64,000 nucleotides of DNA. It comes from Serratia fonticola. GTDB lineage: Bacteria > Pseudomonadota > Gammaproteobacteria > Enterobacterales > Enterobacteriaceae. Shown piece after piece: positions 8,035 to 17,070 of the stretch. Every line of letters starts with the position of its first letter. Within the stretch, counting starts at the first letter, position 1. A program made the position numbers and the translations under genes. The notes beneath the pieces are model-generated. The model was not told where the DNA came from, searched no databases, and saw only the letters and a list, made by a program, of their open reading frames with translations. The stretch is from NCBI RefSeq assembly GCF_006715025.1, contig NZ_VFMK01000001.1, positions 3,038,001 to 3,102,000 of the forward strand, given 5' to 3'.

Positions 8035-8726
8035 TCTGCCAGTGTTCTAAGCTGTGCGATCAGCGCGCGAATGGTTTGTTCTTCTCGTTTGCAGACATAG
8101 TAATGATAGAAGCGTGCCTCGGAGGAAATGTTACCTCCTTGAGATAATTGCCTGACGGTCATGTACAGTAGAAAAAACATCAGCATCAGGAACAATATTG
8201 CCGGAAAAAACAGACTTTCCAGATTGGGGAAAAATGCATCTGGTGCTAAATCGATACCGGCCAAGCTAATATTGACCCCATGGTCCAGCAATTTCGCCTG
8301 AACAAGCAAGGGAATAAACACCAGGCATAAAACAAAGAAGAAGTATTTCACCAGTGCCCAACAAGAAAGCAACCATCGCTTGAAACCACTGTTGGCGCGC
8401 GCTTTCAGATAAAAACCGCTCGATGTCACATTGAGTATTGAACGATTTCCGCCGGTAAAACGATAACGTTCAAGAGCCTCCGGTATATCTTCCAATGCGG
8501 TCAATAATTTGAGTTCGCTCAGCGAGACCTTGTTATTGCGCATAAAGTCGCGAAACAGCAATAGCAGCAATGAGGGCGACTTCTGTTGCTCAATGGCTTC
8601 CAGTAATACCCGCAGCTTGCTGTGATTTTCTTTACGGATACGTAGCGGAGTTCTGAACAGATAGAGGACGAAAGAGATCAGTGTTGTCCAAGCAAACGCA
8701 GGCATATTAACAAGATGACTGAACAT
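8028..8726 (-). CDS. Uncharacterised membrane protein
   Basis: I do not recognise this protein (232 residues from the second ATG). Hydrophobic segments lie near residues 10-25, 120-145 and 175-200. Between the first two is a charged, leucine-rich cytosolic-type region, and the C-terminus is charged and helical (EEQTIRALIAQLRTLAEE). The ATG at 8726 is preferred because AAAGGA lies 6 bp upstream, whereas it abuts the ATG at 8732. The gene is divergent from zntB. It could be an accessory inner-membrane protein; no catalytic motif is visible. Confidence 0.75.
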   Translation of the reverse strand: MFSHLVNMPAFAWTTLISFVLYLFRTPLRIRKENHSKLRVLLEAIEQQKSPSLLLLLFRDFMRNNKVSLSELKLLTALEDIPEALERYRFTGGNRSILNVTSSGFYLKARANSGFKRWLLSCWALVKYFFFVLCLVFIPLLVQAKLLDHGVNISLAGIDLAPDAFFPNLESLFFPAILFLMLMFFLLYMTVRQLSQGGNISSEARFYHYYVCKREEQTIRALIAQLRTLAEE

Positions 8727-8887
8727 GTTCATTCCTTTGAAAGACGGTGAGTACAGTTGTTAGTGCGTTATTATAGGTTGGATCCTTAAAACTGGCTGAC
8801 GCGAAATGTATTCTGTTTCTTTGCTCCCTAAAGTAATAACGCTAGACTTGGGTTAACGGTAACACGGCATAACAAAGAGGGTTTTGA

Positions 8888-9871
8888 ATGGATGTCATTG
8901 AGGGGCGCGAGTTGCAGGTGCCCGACGCGGTTTATGCGTATCAACTCGACGGCAAAGGTGGAACGACACCCATTGAGGATGATGACAAGGTGACCAGCGA
9001 TGAACCTTGCTGGTTACATCTGGATTATGCGCATCCAGCCAGTGCTGAATGGCTGGCAACCACTCCGCTGCTGCCGGACTCGGTAAGAGAAGCCCTTTCT
9101 GGTGAGAGCACCAGGCCACGCGTCAATCGTTTAGGTGACGGGACGATGATCACACTGCGTGGCATCAACTTTAATACTGATTCCAGACCCGATCAGTTGG
9201 TCACCTTCCGTGTGTACATTTCCGACAAGCTGATTATTTCCACCCGGCATCGCAAGGTGTACTCCATTGATGAAGTGGTTAATGAGTTACAGTATGGCCG
9301 CGGGCCGACCAACAGCGGTAGCTGGCTGGTCGAGATCACCGATGCATTGACCGATCACACCAGCGAGTTTATTGAGGACCTCCACGACAAGATTATCGAT
9401 CTGGAAGATGCTTTGCTGGAGCAGCAGATCCCAGAGCGTGGGCAATTGGCGTTAATCCGCAAGCAGTTGATTGTGTTGCGTCGCTATATGGCACCGCAGC
9501 GCGATGTTTTTTCGCGTTTGGCCAGCGAACGCCTGCCATGGATGAATGATGACGATCGCCGCCGGATGCAGGATATTGCCGATCGCCTTGGGCGCGGATT
9601 GGACGATCTGGATGGCAGTATTGCCCGCACCGCGATCCTGGCTGATGAAATCACGACCGTCATGGCTGATGCCATGAACCGTCGTACCTACACCATGTCG
9701 ATGATGGCGATGGTATTTCTGCCCACCACATTCCTGACTGGGTTATTCGGGGTGAACCTGGGAGGGATCCCGGGGAGCGGTAGCCCACTCGCGTTCGCCT
9801 CGTTTTGTTTCATGTTGGTGATATTGGTGGGGGGCGTTGCCTGGTGGTTGAGGCGCAGTCGCTGGTTATAA
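8888..9871 (+). CDS. zntB: Zinc transporter ZntB
   Basis: CorA-superfamily transporter of the inner membrane; ZntB in E. coli moves zinc. The 327-residue length is standard. A large acidic cytosolic domain (1-265) is followed by two C-terminal transmembrane helices. The signature loop between them is GVN (FGVNLGGIPG) and not the GMN of Mg2+ CorA, as is typical of ZntB. AGAGGG lies 7 bp before the ATG. fnrS follows immediately downstream, as in E. coli. Confidence 0.96.
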   Translation: MDVIEGRELQVPDAVYAYQLDGKGGTTPIEDDDKVTSDEPCWLHLDYAHPASAEWLATTPLLPDSVREALSGESTRPRVNRLGDGTMITLRGINFNTDSRPDQLVTFRVYISDKLIISTRHRKVYSIDEVVNELQYGRGPTNSGSWLVEITDALTDHTSEFIEDLHDKIIDLEDALLEQQIPERGQLALIRKQLIVLRRYMAPQRDVFSRLASERLPWMNDDDRRRMQDIADRLGRGLDDLDGSIARTAILADEITTVMADAMNRRTYTMSMMAMVFLPTTFLTGLFGVNLGGIPGSGSPLAFASFCFMLVILVGGVAWWLRRSRWL

Positions 9872-9901
9872 CTCTAAATAGTGACAAAAACGCGATTAAA
9901 G

Positions 9902-9915
9902 TTGAGCAGCATCAA
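9902..9915 (+). promoter_or_regulatory. FNR box of the fnrS promoter
   Basis: TTGAGCAGCATCAA differs from the consensus TTGAT-N4-ATCAA by one base. Its centre is about 42 bp upstream of the predicted FnrS 5' end, a class II activator position. FNR itself is encoded at 50375-51139. Confidence 0.85.
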
Positions 9916-9950
9916 CATTTGTTGACGTGAAATACGGCATTCTTTCTCTC

Positions 9951-10073
9951 GCAGGTGAATGCAACGTCAAGCGATGGGCGTTGCGCTCCATAATTGTCTT
10001 ACTTTCTTATTTTAGAATTATTGCATAGCACATTTGATTCATACGATGCCGGTTTGATCACCGGCATTTTTTT
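9951..10073 (+). ncRNA. fnrS: FnrS, FNR-activated Hfq-dependent small RNA
   Basis: The segment beginning GCAGGTGAATGCAACGTCAA matches the remembered E. coli FnrS almost base for base through the regulatory 5' part (including GCGATGGGCGTTGCGCTCCAT), then ATTGTCTTACTT and TGCATAGCAC, and it ends in a terminator. The length of about 123 nt agrees with the E. coli RNA (about 122 nt). FnrS represses mRNAs of aerobic metabolism and oxidative defence when oxygen is absent. An FNR box sits at the right distance upstream and zntB is the upstream neighbour as in E. coli. The exact ends are estimated. Confidence 0.95.
10046..10073 (+). terminator. FnrS terminator
   Basis: ATGCCGGT and ACCGGCAT form an 8-bp stem with a 6-nt loop, followed by a run of six further T (seven including the last stem base). 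It forms the 3' end of FnrS and probably its Hfq platform. Confidence 0.93.
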
Positions 10074-10167
10074 GTCTGTTTTTCCTGCCGCCTTCCCTAG
10101 CTTGTACTTGAATCCTGCTTAAGCACGAACTTTTACTGATGGTGAACATATTCGCCGCGATGAGCGA

Positions 10168-10566
10168 TCATGCGACGCTTTCGTCCCAGAAACTGGCCTC
10201 TATCTTGTGCCCATCCAGATCGCGAACGAAACAGCCGTAATAGGCGGTGCCGTAATGCGGCCGTGAACCTGGGGCACCTTCATCTTGAGCGCCAGCGGCC
10301 AGTGCTTGCTTATAAAACTCATCAACCTGCTGTTTGCTGGTAGCAAAAAAGCCGACATGGACACCGTTGGCGGTTGCTGCGGGTTTGCCATCTATTGGCA
10401 TTTGCAGCCAGAACTCGGGGTAGGCATGGCCATAGCCAATAGCACCGGGATGTTCCAGCACCCTCCGACAACCTAGCGCACCAAGCACTCGATCGTAAAA
10501 TAGCGCGGCATCATCAAACTTATTAGTTCCTAACGAGATATGTGAAAGACAAGGGGTGATGTTCAT
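10168..10566 (-). CDS. VOC-family (glyoxalase-like) protein
   Basis: A 132-residue single-unit VOC-fold protein. Two beta-alpha-beta-beta-beta modules can be seen: HISLGTNKFDDAALFYDRVLGALG at the N-terminus and GVHVGFFATSKQQVDEFYKQALAAG in the middle, then YGCFVRDLDGHKIEASF. A His in HISLG and a Glu in KIEASF are at usual metal-ligand positions. The substrate is unknown; members of this subgroup are commonly annotated only as glyoxalase/bleomycin-resistance-like. GGAG precedes the ATG. It takes the place of dbpA, which follows fnrS in E. coli. Confidence 0.88.
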   Translation of the reverse strand: MNITPCLSHISLGTNKFDDAALFYDRVLGALGCRRVLEHPGAIGYGHAYPEFWLQMPIDGKPAATANGVHVGFFATSKQQVDEFYKQALAAGAQDEGAPGSRPHYGTAYYGCFVRDLDGHKIEASFWDESVA

Positions 10567-10678
10567 CGGTAATCTCCTATTTACTGTATAAAAATACAGT
10601 ATAGGGTAAAAACCTCACTGTCAGGCACTTTTTGCGTAAATTGTGAACAGGATCAAAACCGCAAGAGGAGAAAGTAAT

Positions 10679-10698
10679 CCGCCTGCGCAGGCAGGCGG
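10679..10698. terminator. Hairpin downstream of ttcA
   Basis: CCGCCTGC-GCAG-GCAGGCGG is a perfect 8-bp stem with a 4-nt loop just after the ttcA stop. There is no continuous T-run on the ttcA strand, so terminator activity is uncertain. Confidence 0.5.
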
Positions 10699-10708
10699 AA
10701 GAGGGGAA

Positions 10709-11650
10709 TCATTTGATTTCCAATACGTTCAGGCGCTCAAGAGCGGGCGGGTTATTTTCGTCAGCCTCCTTCGGCTGCCAGCCAATAGGCTGCAGTGGAA
10801 TATCCTCGCGGTCAAAGGCCAGATCGCCACCGTTGATCACTTCGCTCTCGTGATTAATCCCTTTAAAGTCGAACAGTTCTGTATCACACAGATGTGAAGG
10901 CACGACGTTTTGCATCGCACTGAACATGGTTTCGATGCGGCCAGGGTAACGCTTATCCCAGTCGCGTAACATCTCACCGATCACCTGGCGCTGCAGGTTG
11001 GGCTGTGAGCCACACAGGTTGCACGGGATAATCGGGAATGCTTTGGCCGTGGAGAAACGCTCAATGTCTTTCTCGCGGCAATAGGCCAGCGGACGGATAA
11101 CGATATGTTTGCCATCGTCACTCATAAGCTTCGGAGGCATTCCTTTCAGCTTACCGCCGTAGAACATGTTCAGAAACAGCGTCTGCAGGATATCGTCACG
11201 GTGGTGCCCAAGGGCGATCTTGGTGGCGCCGAGCTCGGTGGCGGTACGATAAAGAATGCCTCGGCGTAAACGTGAGCACAGCGAGCAAGTGGTTTTACCC
11301 TCCGGGATTTTGTCTTTAACGATGCCGTAGGTGTTTTCCTCAACGATTTTGTACTCCACGCCCAGACTATCCAGATAGGCGGGCAGAATGTGCTCTGGGA
11401 AACCGGGTTGCTTCTGATCGAGATTGACGGCAATCAGGGAAAAGTTGACAGGTGCACTTTGCTGCAGGTTGCGCAGGATTTCCAGCATGGTATAGCTGTC
11501 TTTACCACCCGACAGGCAAACCATGATGCGATCGCCTTCTTCGATCATGTTGAAATCCGCGATTGCCTCTCCCACGTTACGGCGCAGGCGTTTTTGCAAT
11601 TTATTGAGGTTGTACTGCTCTTTTTGACTAACGGTTTGTTTTTCTGACAT
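10709..11650 (-). CDS. ttcA: tRNA-cytidine(32) 2-sulfurtransferase TtcA
   Basis: Installs 2-thiocytidine at position 32 of certain tRNAs, using ATP and an iron-sulfur cluster. The 313-residue protein has the PP-loop SGGKDS near residue 47. The cysteine pairs TTCSLC and IPCNLC supply the cluster and catalytic ligands. GHHRDDI is also conserved. No strong Shine-Dalgarno is visible before the ATG at 11650, but the protein aligns with E. coli TtcA from residue 10 onward. The gene appears monocistronic. Confidence 0.97.
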   Translation of the reverse strand: MSEKQTVSQKEQYNLNKLQKRLRRNVGEAIADFNMIEEGDRIMVCLSGGKDSYTMLEILRNLQQSAPVNFSLIAVNLDQKQPGFPEHILPAYLDSLGVEYKIVEENTYGIVKDKIPEGKTTCSLCSRLRRGILYRTATELGATKIALGHHRDDILQTLFLNMFYGGKLKGMPPKLMSDDGKHIVIRPLAYCREKDIERFSTAKAFPIIPCNLCGSQPNLQRQVIGEMLRDWDKRYPGRIETMFSAMQNVVPSHLCDTELFDFKGINHESEVINGGDLAFDREDIPLQPIGWQPKEADENNPPALERLNVLEIK

Positions 11651-11780
11651 TTAAATCGTGCTCGTTCTCATTTGGGGGCACTATAGGCATGGCGATTTTA
11701 GACGGCAAGTTTAACATCCAACGCGCTGATATGATCATTATTCATTTCGCCTTTTGGCCGATTGCTGGTTTTACAACAGA

Positions 11781-12149
11781 TTAGCGTTGTTGTGTATCCT
11801 CGATGATTTGGCGAGCTATCACCTGGTTACTGCTCGTGATAGCCATTCTAAAGTGGGCGGGTATACGAGAAACAATAATGGCAGTTTGAAACACCGCTCC
11901 CCCGTAACTTATCGTCAGATTATGGCCGATATTTTTGGCGGTAAAATCGGAAAGTTGCTTCGAGCATGGGGTCTTGAGGGTAATACGTATTCCACTGTTT
12001 ATCGGTTGTCCTTCTACTTCGCTGTTGATCGATTCAATACAGGAAGCCGGGATCTGGAGAGATTCATTCCCGATGGTGGCGGAGAGATCTTTTAGCATTG
12101 CAAAAGACGTGGCAGGAAAGAGCACTAAAATGAGAAAGAAAAGGCGCAT
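11781..12149 (-). CDS. Small secreted protein with SecD-P1-head-like domain
   Basis: A 122-residue protein that begins with a signal peptide (MRLFFLILVLFPATSFA), so it is likely periplasmic. The mature part has one disulfide-capable Cys pair (SCIES, TPCSK). The segment from GIRITLK through FTAKNIGHNLTISYGGAVFQTAIIVSRI resembles the pattern of the SecD P1 head subdomain (a threonine-asparagine-glycine turn, then a strand, a GG turn and a buried strand). That link is a pattern judgement, not an alignment. AAGGA precedes the ATG. It lies between nifJ and ttcA on the same strand as both. Confidence 0.78.
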   Translation of the reverse strand: MRLFFLILVLFPATSFAMLKDLSATIGNESLQIPASCIESINSEVEGQPINSGIRITLKTPCSKQLSDFTAKNIGHNLTISYGGAVFQTAIIVSRIPAHFRMAITSSNQVIARQIIEDTQQR

Positions 12150-12180
12150 CTCGATTCCTTCGTTACACCAGGATAAAAGT

Positions 12181-12201
12181 GGGCGCGAACGTGTCGCGCC
12201 C
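12181..12201 (-). terminator. nifJ terminator
   Basis: GGGCGCGA / TCGCGCCC form an 8-bp stem. Read on the minus strand it is followed by ACTTTTATCC, just after the nifJ stop. Confidence 0.7.
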
Positions 12202-12208
12202 TTAAAGA

Positions 12209-15200
12209 TTACTCGGAAGGGGCTTTTTCGGCCTTACCGGCCAGCAAACTCAGGAAATCGTATTTCTCCTTAAGCTCTTTTTCTGCGGCCTTGTACAGCG
12301 CAGCGGCGACTTCAGGCTGCTGGGTATTCAGGCGGCGGAAACGCTGCTCTTTATTCAATGTTTCCGTCAGTTCGCTGTTGGGTGGCCGGGAATCAAGCGC
12401 TAACGCCGCTTTACCTTCAACGGCACGGCGAGGATCGAAGCGGTACAGTGGCCAGAACCCTGTAGCGGTCAACTGCTTCATCTGGTCGTGGCTGAGCGCC
12501 AGATCGTAGCCGTGCTCTTCACAAGGGCTGTAGGCGATGATCAGGGAAGGGCCAGGATAGGCTTCGGCCTCCTGAATCGCTTTGACCGTTTGGTTAAGCT
12601 GCGCGCCCAGCGAAATTTGCGCGACATAGACATGACCATACATCATCATGCTGACACCCAGATCTTTACGAGCTTTGCGCTTACCGTGCTCGCCAAACTT
12701 GGTCACGGCCCCCAGTGGCGTAGCCTTGGATTGCTGGCCACCCGTATTGGAGTAGCATTGCGTGTCCAATACCAACACATTCACGTTTTCGGTCAGGCTC
12801 AGGACATGATCCAGACCGCCAAAGCCGATATCGTAAGCCCAGCCGTCACCGCCTATCAGCCAGATGGATTTATCCACCAGATAATCGGCATCAGTGGCGA
12901 GTTGTCTAGCATCGTTGCCTTTAATATTTGCAAGCAGGCTGCGCAATTGAGCAATCTGCTCACGGCGTGAGCGGGTAGCCATCTCTTCTGCCTGTAATGC
13001 TGTTACCAACTGGGCGGGCAATTGCGGCGCCAGCGTATCAAGCAGGCGCAGTACGCGGCTGCGATGCTGATCCACCGTCAGGCGGAAACCCAGACCAAAT
13101 TCGGCGTTGTCTTCAAACAGAGAGTTCGCCCATGCCGGACCGCGCCCCTCGGCATTCGTGGTATAAGGCGTGGTTGGTAGATTACCGCCATAAATTGAAG
13201 AACAACCGGTCGCATTGGCAATCAGCAGGCGATCGCCATAAAGCTGGGTGAGCAGCTTGATGTAAGGCGTTTCACCACAACCGGAGCAGGCACCGGAGTA
13301 TTCAAACAACGGAGAGATCAACTGTGAGGTCCGTATGTCGATACGTTCCATCTGGGCTGGGTCAATTTCCGGCAGTTGCAGGAAGAAGTCGTAATGGGCT
13401 TTTTCCTCAGCCAGATGCGTAAGACGAGAAGCCATATTGATCGCTTTGATTTCTGGATCCTGGCGATCTTTGGCCGGGCAAACCTCCACACACAGGTTGC
13501 AACCGGTGCAATCTTCTGGTGCGACCTGCAGCACATATTTCTGTCCGCGCATATCCCGCGCTTTCACATCCAGCGATTGCAGCGTAGCAGGGGCATGTTC
13601 CATGGCGGTTGGCTGAACCACCTTGGCACGAATGGCTGAATGCGGGCAGGCGGCGACGCAGTGGTTACACTGGGTACACAAATCAGGTTGCCAGATGGGG
13701 ATTTCTTCCGCGATGTTGCGTTTTTCCCACTGGGTGGTGCCGACAGGCCAGGTGCCGTCAGGTGGAAACGCGGAAACTGGCAAGGTGTCACCCAGCCCGG
13801 CAAGCATCACGGCAGTCACTGTCTTGACGAAATGGGGGGCGGCATCAGAAACCACCGGTGGGCGTATCGGGCTGCGGTTATCAATTGACTGTAACGGAAT
13901 TTCCGTCAGGGCGCCCAGCGTTGCTGCCAAAGCCTGCCAGTTGCGTTCGACAATTTCCTGCCCTTTACTGCTGTAGCTGCGGGCAATGGCATCCTGCAGC
14001 TGTTGCAAGGCAACCTCGCTGGGCAAGATTTGCGTCAAGTGGAAGAAAGCCATCTGCATCACGGTGTTGATGCGTGCGCCCAGATGGCATTCGCGCGCCA
14101 GTTTAGCCGCATTGATGATATAGAATTTAGCCTGGCGCTGAAGCAGGATCGCCTGAACCTCCTGGGGGAGACGTGACCAGACCTCTTCTGCGCTATAAGG
14201 GGTATTAAGCAAGAAAATACCGCCAGGTTTCAGCCGCTCCGCCATTTGGTACTTGTCGATAAACTGCAACTGGTGGCAGCCAACAAAGTCAGCACGATTG
14301 ACCAGATAGGCCGAATTGATGGGCTTTTCGCTGACGCGTAGATGCGAAACCGTCAGGCCACCGGCCTTTTTCGAGTCATAGACAAAATAACCTTGTGCGT
14401 ACATGGGCGTACTGTTGCCGATGATTTTGATGTTGTTCTTGGTCGCAGAAACGGAACCGTCGCTGCCTAAGCCGTAGAACAGCGCCTCCAACGAAGCGCT
14501 TTGTGGCAGGGTTTCTTCGACTAATGGCAGAGAAAGGCCGGTCACATCGTCGAAAATACCCACGGTAAAGCGGGGACGTGGTTGATCCAGCATCAACTCG
14601 CGGAATACGGCCAATGCGCAATCTGGGCCAAACTCTTTGGAGGACAGCCCATAACGGCCGCCAATCACCCGTGGCAGGGTGGCACGTTCGCCACGGCTAA
14701 AGGCTTCTGCCAGCGCGGTCATGACATCCAGATACAGCGGTTCCGCCAATGCGCCAGGCTCTTTGGTGCGATCCAGTACGGCAATTTTTTGTACGCTGTC
14801 AGGTAACGCGGCGATCAGATGTTTGGCTGAGAATGGGCGGAACAGCCGGACTTTCAGCATGCCCACTTTCTCACCACGTGTCAGCAGGTGTTCGATCACT
14901 TCTTCACAGGTGCCAATAGCGGACCCCATCAGGATCACGACGCGATCGGCCTGCGGATGGCCATAATACTCAAAAGGCTGATAGCTGCGGCCCGTGATGC
15001 TGGCAAATTTGTCCATTGCTTCGCAGACATGGCGATAAGTATTGTCGTACCACGGGTTGGTGGCCTCCCGCGATTGGAAATAGGTATCCGGATTGGCCGA
15101 GGTGCCACGCATCACCGGATGGTCCGGTGACAGTGCGCGGCTGCGATGCGCATCGATGGCGTCCTGCGGCATCATTTGTTGTAGCGTATCGTCACTCAGC

Positions 15201-15742
15201 GGAACGATTTTGTTGATTTCGTGTGAGGTACGGAAGCCATCAAAGAAATGGATGAAAGGCAAACGGCTGTTCAGCGTAGCGGTCTGGGCGATCAACGCGA
15301 AGTCCTGGGCTTCCTGTACATTGCTGGCACAAAGCATGGCACAACCGGTCTGGCGCACGGCCATCACATCGGAATGATCGCCAAAGATCGACAAGGCATG
15401 TGTCGCGACGGTACGTGCGGCGACGTGTAATACAAACGGCGTCAGTTCCCCGGCCAGTTTGTATAACGTCGGGATCATCAGCAACAATCCCTGAGATGAG
15501 GTGAAGGACGTCGACAGGGCACCGGTCTGCAAGGCGCCATGAACGGTGGCAATGGCACCGCCTTCGGATTGCATTTCCACGACGCGGGGGATGTCTCCCC
15601 AGATATTCTTCCTGCCGTCACCAGACCAGGTATCAGCCTGTTCTGCCATGGTCGAACTCGGGGTAATAGGATAAATGGCAATCACTTCATTGGTGCGGTA
15701 AGCCACGGAAGCGACAGCATTATTACCGTCTGTAGTAATCAT
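12209..15742 (-). CDS. nifJ: Pyruvate:ferredoxin (flavodoxin) oxidoreductase
   Basis: Single-chain PFOR (YdbK/NifJ) of 1177 residues that oxidises pyruvate to acetyl-CoA and passes electrons to ferredoxin or flavodoxin. Domain order is complete. The pyruvate-binding N-terminus has YPITPSS. Two 4Fe-4S motifs follow, CTQCNHCVAACP and CTGCNLCVEVCP. The TPP/cluster region has ACSGCGE and GGDGWAYDIGFGG. The start at 15742 (MITTDGN, with AAAGG upstream) is preferred over 15802, because the 20 extra residues are absent from known homologues. It sits among other anaerobic-metabolism genes and is divergent from the SMR pump gene. Confidence 0.96.
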   Translation of the reverse strand: MITTDGNNAVASVAYRTNEVIAIYPITPSSTMAEQADTWSGDGRKNIWGDIPRVVEMQSEGGAIATVHGALQTGALSTSFTSSQGLLLMIPTLYKLAGELTPFVLHVAARTVATHALSIFGDHSDVMAVRQTGCAMLCASNVQEAQDFALIAQTATLNSRLPFIHFFDGFRTSHEINKIVPLSDDTLQQMMPQDAIDAHRSRALSPDHPVMRGTSANPDTYFQSREATNPWYDNTYRHVCEAMDKFASITGRSYQPFEYYGHPQADRVVILMGSAIGTCEEVIEHLLTRGEKVGMLKVRLFRPFSAKHLIAALPDSVQKIAVLDRTKEPGALAEPLYLDVMTALAEAFSRGERATLPRVIGGRYGLSSKEFGPDCALAVFRELMLDQPRPRFTVGIFDDVTGLSLPLVEETLPQSASLEALFYGLGSDGSVSATKNNIKIIGNSTPMYAQGYFVYDSKKAGGLTVSHLRVSEKPINSAYLVNRADFVGCHQLQFIDKYQMAERLKPGGIFLLNTPYSAEEVWSRLPQEVQAILLQRQAKFYIINAAKLARECHLGARINTVMQMAFFHLTQILPSEVALQQLQDAIARSYSSKGQEIVERNWQALAATLGALTEIPLQSIDNRSPIRPPVVSDAAPHFVKTVTAVMLAGLGDTLPVSAFPPDGTWPVGTTQWEKRNIAEEIPIWQPDLCTQCNHCVAACPHSAIRAKVVQPTAMEHAPATLQSLDVKARDMRGQKYVLQVAPEDCTGCNLCVEVCPAKDRQDPEIKAINMASRLTHLAEEKAHYDFFLQLPEIDPAQMERIDIRTSQLISPLFEYSGACSGCGETPYIKLLTQLYGDRLLIANATGCSSIYGGNLPTTPYTTNAEGRGPAWANSLFEDNAEFGLGFRLTVDQHRSRVLRLLDTLAPQLPAQLVTALQAEEMATRSRREQIAQLRSLLANIKGNDARQLATDADYLVDKSIWLIGGDGWAYDIGFGGLDHVLSLTENVNVLVLDTQCYSNTGGQQSKATPLGAVTKFGEHGKRKARKDLGVSMMMYGHVYVAQISLGAQLNQTVKAIQEAEAYPGPSLIIAYSPCEEHGYDLALSHDQMKQLTATGFWPLYRFDPRRAVEGKAALALDSRPPNSELTETLNKEQRFRRLNTQQPEVAAALYKAAEKELKEKYDFLSLLAGKAEKAPSE

Positions 15743-15991
15743 CTGTAGTACCTTTCTTTGCCCACAACGCTGCAAAAGCAGGCCTCTTGCAGTAATCATC
15801 AAAGTCTAACAGAGGGGTTTATTTCCGCTTTATCGCGTTTGTGTGGCACACAAAACAGGGATGTAACGTGATATTTCGTTAAGAAATAATTACTATTTGC
15901 TGGGCAACGGTAACTGTTGTTATGGTTTAACGTTAATTTAATCCCCGCGTATCATAATGATTAAACGCTATACAGACAGAAGAACAGAACA

Positions 15992-16324
15992 ATGACTGGA
16001 TTGATGTATTTAACGATGGCGATTATCGCAGAAGTGATCGCGACTACGATGCTGAAAGCGTCAGAAGGGTTTACCCGACTATGGCCTTCACTGGTGGTCG
16101 TTGCGGGCTATGCCATCGCATTTTGGGGGCTTTCCATGGTGGTGAAAACCATGCCGTTAGGCATTGTTTATGCCATTTGGTCAGGGATGGGGATCGTGCT
16201 GGTTTCTATTGCCGCGCTATTTATTTATCAGCAGAAATTAGACTTGCCCGCTGTGATCGGTATGGGGTTAATTGTTGCTGGTGTGATGGTCATTAATTTA
16301 CTGTCAAAAACGGCAGCGCATTAA
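15992..16324 (+). CDS. emrE: SMR-family multidrug efflux protein (EmrE/SsmE-like)
   Basis: Proton-coupled exporter of cationic drugs such as quaternary ammonium compounds. The 110-residue, four-helix protein has the essential membrane Glu14 (IIAEVIATT), the YAIWSGMGIVL stretch in helix 3 with Trp63, and a short Lys/His-containing tail (LLSKTAAH). It is clearly closer to EmrE than to the SugE or MdtIJ branches. Serratia marcescens has a known member called SsmE, which this may be. It is divergent from nifJ and has only a weak AGAAG element before the ATG. Confidence 0.93.
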   Translation: MTGLMYLTMAIIAEVIATTMLKASEGFTRLWPSLVVVAGYAIAFWGLSMVVKTMPLGIVYAIWSGMGIVLVSIAALFIYQQKLDLPAVIGMGLIVAGVMVINLLSKTAAH

Positions 16325-16342
16325 TTTCGCTTTGCTGAAAAG

Positions 16343-16367
16343 CCAGCGTAACATCCGCTTACGCTGG
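16343..16367 (-). terminator. Terminator of the MgtC-family gene
   Basis: CCAGCGTAA / TTACGCTGG form a 9-bp stem. On the minus strand the next bases are CTTTTC. It lies about 46 bp beyond the stop of the 16414 gene. Confidence 0.75.
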
Positions 16368-16413
16368 TTGCAGAAGGTAACAATAATACCCCATCATTTT
16401 CATTGTGATATTT

Positions 16414-17070
16414 CTAGCTAATATCCAGAGAGCGTACGCCCGGTACGGCCATGATCTGTTGATAAATATCGGCTATTTGTCGACGGGGTGATAACGTGAC
16501 TTCCAGCGATAATTCGCAACTTTCTGTTTCACCTTCGCGTTGGGTCACAGACAAATGAGCTGGGCGGATCCGCATCTTCTGTAACGTCACCAACACGGCA
16601 GGAACGCTTTGAGGCGTCAGCTGCAGCAGCATAAAATGGTGGTGCCCGATGAGCCGGTTACTTAACTGGCGGAAAAGCTCCAATACCACCAGTGTCATCA
16701 AGGTGCCGTAAAGACCTATTTCATATAATCCGCTGCCGATCACCAGGCCAATCGCCGCCGTTACCCACAACCCTGCGGCCGTAGTCAGTCCTTTGACCAC
16801 CTGTTTCTGGATCATGATCGTGCCCGCGCCGAGAAAACCCATACCGCTCACAACCTGGGCCGCAACGCGGCTAGGGTCTAACCCGACGTGTGAAAGTTTG
16901 AGGATATCGTCGAAACCATATTTTGAAACAATCATAAACATGGCACTGCCAATACCCACCAGAATGTGGGTGCGCAATCCGGCTTCTTTAGATCGCAGTT
17001 GGCGCTCAAGGCCAATTAAGCCGCCTAGTGCGCCAGCGACGGCGATACGAAGGAGCAGGTCTGTAATCAT
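16414..17070 (-). CDS. MgtC/SapB-family membrane protein
   Basis: A 218-residue protein with four or five hydrophobic helices in the first 140 residues and a soluble ACT-like C-terminal domain. It has the MgtC hallmarks GALGGLIGLERQ near the N-terminus, GLRTHILVGIGSA, and GMGFLGAGTIM. MgtC proteins in pathogens help growth at low Mg2+ and modulate ATP synthase, but many members of the family have no assigned role. AGGA precedes the ATG. No mgtB-type transporter gene is adjacent, so I leave the symbol empty. Confidence 0.92.
   Translation of the reverse strand: MITDLLLRIAVAGALGGLIGLERQLRSKEAGLRTHILVGIGSAMFMIVSKYGFDDILKLSHVGLDPSRVAAQVVSGMGFLGAGTIMIQKQVVKGLTTAAGLWVTAAIGLVIGSGLYEIGLYGTLMTLVVLELFRQLSNRLIGHHHFMLLQLTPQSVPAVLVTLQKMRIRPAHLSVTQREGETESCELSLEVTLSPRRQIADIYQQIMAVPGVRSLDIS

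Noticed and set aside
15743..15802. An upstream extension of nifJ by 20 codons
   Set aside because: The ATG at 15742 has a ribosome binding site and matches homologues; the extension does not.
15803..15991. Possible MicC small RNA upstream of nifJ, as in E. coli
   Set aside because: E. coli has ompN-micC before ydbK, but this 189-bp gap does not contain a sequence like MicC or its terminator.
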